Positions 62,255-64,000 of a DNA stretch of 64,000 nucleotides are shown one piece after another. A program made the translations under genes and the position numbers. Below the pieces are notes generated by a model. That model saw only the letters and a program-made list of their open reading frames with translations, was not told the origin of the DNA and ran no database searches. Source of the DNA: Streptomyces bauhiniae (GTDB lineage Bacteria > Actinomycetota > Actinomycetes > Streptomycetales > Streptomycetaceae); NCBI RefSeq assembly GCF_004784475.1, contig NZ_SRRT01000001.1, forward strand, positions 1-64,000, given 5' to 3'. How positions within the stretch are numbered: position 1 is the stretch's first letter; every line of letters starts with the position of its first letter.

Positions 62255-63712
62255 ATGGCTTACGACGATCTTCGCTCCCTGCTGCGGGCGCTGGAGCGCG
62301 AGGGAGACCTCAAGCGCATCAAGGCCGAGGTGGACCCCTACCTGGAGGTCGGTGAGATCGTCGACCGGGTGCAGAAGGCCGGCGGACCGGCGCTGCTCTT
62401 CGAGAACGTCAAGGGCTCCGCGATGCCCCTGGCGATGAACGTCTTCGGCACCGACCGCCGCCTGCTCAAGGCGCTCGGGCTCAAGTCGTACGCGGAGATC
62501 TCCGACAGGATCGGCGGGCTGCTGCGGCCCGAGCTGCCGCACGGCTTCGTCGGCGTCCGCGAGGCGTTCGGCAAGCTCGGCGCGATGGCGCACGTACCGC
62601 CGAAGAAGGTCAAGGGTGACCACGCGCCCGTCCAGGAGGTCGTCCTCACCGGTGACGACGTGGACCTGGACATGCTCCCGGCCCTGTTCACCTGGCCCCA
62701 GGACGGCGGGTCCTTCTTCAACCTCGGGCTCACCCACACCAAGGACCCCGACACCGGCGTCCGCAACCTCGGTCTGTACCGGCTCCAGCGGCACGACAAG
62801 CGCACCATCGGCATGCACTGGCAGATCCACAAGGACAGCCGGAACCACTACGCGGTCGCCGCCCGCCGGGGTGAGCGGCTGCCGGTCGCCATCGCCTTCG
62901 GCTGCCCGCCCGCCGTCACCTACGCCTCCACCGCGCCGCTGCCCGGCGACATCGACGAGTACCTGTTCGCCGGGTTCATCGCGGGCAAGCGGATCGAGAT
63001 GGTCGACTGCAAGACCGTCCCGCTCCAGGTGCCGGCCAACGCCGAGGTCGTCATCGAGGGGTGGCTGGAGCCGGGCGAGATGCTGCCCGAGGGGCCGTTC
63101 GGCGACCACACCGGGTTCTACACCCCGCAGGAACCGTTCCCCGCGCTGAAGATCGACTGCGTGACGATGCGGAAGCGGCCGCTGCTGCAGTCCATCGTGG
63201 TCGGCCGGCCGCCCACCGAGGACGGGCCGCTCGGCCGGGCGACGGAGCGGTTCTTCCTGCCGCTGCTGAAGATCATCATCCCGGACATCGTGGACTACCA
63301 CCTCCCCGAGGCGGGCGGCTTCCACAACTGCGCGATCGTCTCGATCGACAAGAAGTACCCGAAGCACGCGCAGAAGGTGATGTCCGCGATCTGGGGCGCG
63401 CACATGATGTCGCTGACCAAGCTGATCGTGGTCGTCGACTCCGACTGCGATGTGCACGACCTGCACGAGGTCGCCTGGCGGGCGCTGGGCAACACCGACT
63501 ACGCCCGTGACCTGGTGGTCGCCGAAGGCCCCGTCGACCACCTCGACCACGCCTCCTACCAGCAGTTCTGGGGCGGCAAGGCGGGCATCGACGCGACGAA
63601 GAAGTTGCCCGAGGAGGGCTACACGAGGGACGGGGGCTGGCCGGAGATGGTCCTGTCCGACCCCGCCACGGCGGCGCTGGTGGACCGGCGCTGGAAGGAA
63701 TACGGACTGTGA
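62255..63712 (+). CDS. mqnL: UbiD-family decarboxylase of the futalosine menaquinone pathway
   Basis: A 485-residue prenylated-FMN-dependent decarboxylase. The signature segments are QVPANAEVVIEGWLEPGEML (near the catalytic Glu), PEGPFGDHTGFYTPQEPFPA with the UbiD E-x-x-R-type region, and NLGLYRLQRHDKRTIGMHWQ. The downstream mqnP gene overlaps by 4 bases; in S. coelicolor the equivalent pair is SCO4490 (mqnL)-SCO4491 (mqnP), as I recall, so it acts late in menaquinone synthesis. ATG 62255. Length normal. Confidence 0.9.
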   Translation: MAYDDLRSLLRALEREGDLKRIKAEVDPYLEVGEIVDRVQKAGGPALLFENVKGSAMPLAMNVFGTDRRLLKALGLKSYAEISDRIGGLLRPELPHGFVGVREAFGKLGAMAHVPPKKVKGDHAPVQEVVLTGDDVDLDMLPALFTWPQDGGSFFNLGLTHTKDPDTGVRNLGLYRLQRHDKRTIGMHWQIHKDSRNHYAVAARRGERLPVAIAFGCPPAVTYASTAPLPGDIDEYLFAGFIAGKRIEMVDCKTVPLQVPANAEVVIEGWLEPGEMLPEGPFGDHTGFYTPQEPFPALKIDCVTMRKRPLLQSIVVGRPPTEDGPLGRATERFFLPLLKIIIPDIVDYHLPEAGGFHNCAIVSIDKKYPKHAQKVMSAIWGAHMMSLTKLIVVVDSDCDVHDLHEVAWRALGNTDYARDLVVAEGPVDHLDHASYQQFWGGKAGIDATKKLPEEGYTRDGGWPEMVLSDPATAALVDRRWKEYGL

Positions 63713-64000
63713 GTACCGCTGCCGCCGTCCCCCAGCCGGGGCGCACCAAAGCCTTCCTGCGCCTGGTGATGATCGAGCACTCGGTCTTCGCGCTGCCCTT
63801 CGCGTACATCGCCTCGCTGACCGCCATGTACCAGTGGGACAAGAACATCCACTGGGCGCGGCTGCTGCTGGTCACCATCTGCATGGTCGGCCTGCGGACC
63901 TTCGCCATGGCGGTGAACCGGATCATCGACCGCGAGATCGACGCCCGCAACCCGCGCACCGCCCACCGCGAGCTGGTCACCGGCGCGATGTCGGTACGGC
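63709..64000 (+). CDS. mqnP: UbiA-family prenyltransferase MqnP (5' part, cut by the window end)
   Basis: The first 97 codons: MSTAAAVPQPGRTKAFLRLV, then IEHSVFALPFAYIASLTAMY, a TM helix, and FAMAVNRIIDREIDARNPRT carrying the NxxxDxxxD prenyl-diphosphate motif of UbiA enzymes. The gene is cut by the window edge, so the C-terminus is not seen. GTG 63709 overlaps the mqnL stop. It attaches a prenyl chain to the menaquinone precursor in the membrane. Confidence 0.92.
   Translation, partial: MSTAAAVPQPGRTKAFLRLVMIEHSVFALPFAYIASLTAMYQWDKNIHWARLLLVTICMVGLRTFAMAVNRIIDREIDARNPRTAHRELVTGAMSVR

Overview
The window is a 64 kb piece of a high-GC actinobacterial chromosome, almost certainly Streptomyces. 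The evidence is the very high G+C at third codon positions, frequent GTG/TTG starts, the Streptomyces-type 5S rRNA, the developmental sigma factor/anti-sigma pair bldN-rsbN, the rex-hemACD operon with its Rex operator, the 32-residue ribosomal protein bS22, a class I lysyl-tRNA synthetase and genes of the futalosine menaquinone pathway. It is mostly conserved chromosome with a few accessory insertions.

Layout. 1-353: 3' end of a 23S rRNA, a 5S rRNA and a terminator. 384-8037: HAD phosphatase, membrane protein, MFS transporter, AcuC-type deacetylase, phosphatase, the small HTH regulator bdtA, bS22, an NAD-epimerase and an acyltransferase. 8120-10319: rsbN and bldN on the minus strand, controlling aerial development. 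10622-18404: HAD-IB phosphatase, a glutaredoxin-like protein, then rex-hemA-hemC-hemD with 4-base overlaps under a Rex operator (12074-12091), and hemB behind its own terminator. 18473-23288: an accessory island holding a truncated FG-GAP gene, a decayed Rhs/YD-repeat gene with an intact 3' part (ricin lectin insert, Rhs core, HINT domain, deaminase-like toxin tip), and its probable immunity gene. 23447-24890: SPFH/flotillin protein and a small NfeD-like partner. 25050-30501: argS and lysS, divergent, with a TnpB-like RuvC nuclease gene between them. 30566-33714: a DUF2637 membrane protein and two DUF3558-type lipoproteins. 33971-35980: rtcB facing a free-standing LAGLIDADG endonuclease. 36114-44583: short-chain dehydrogenases, YnfA-type membrane protein, MarR, a two-component system, membrane and lipoproteins, and a TetR regulator with a duplicated operator.

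44603-47863 is an accessory 1086-residue protein with an Mrr-like PD-(D/E)XK nuclease head and a long helical body, a candidate defence protein. 47880-56914: a conserved hypothetical, then hemL, a histidine phosphatase, a deacetylase-like lipoprotein, and the system II cytochrome c maturation set (ResA-like thioredoxin, CcdA, ResB, CcsB). 56911-62178: MerR with a reductase, an orphan condensation-domain protein, a cytosine-deaminase-like enzyme, a quinone oxidoreductase divergent from an ArsR regulator, and a PLD-N membrane protein. 62255-64000: mqnL and the start of mqnP.

Functionally, the core genes link redox state to respiration. Rex senses NADH/NAD+ and controls haem synthesis (hemACD, with hemB and the distant hemL), the Ccs genes attach haem to cytochrome c, and mqnL/mqnP make menaquinone. 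The most unusual items are the Rhs toxin remnant with its preserved toxin-immunity end, the stand-alone TnpB-like gene without a zinc ribbon, the Mrr-like giant protein, and a long hairpin that covers the ribosome binding site of the lipoprotein at 50961. All assignments come from reading the sequence; no database search was possible.
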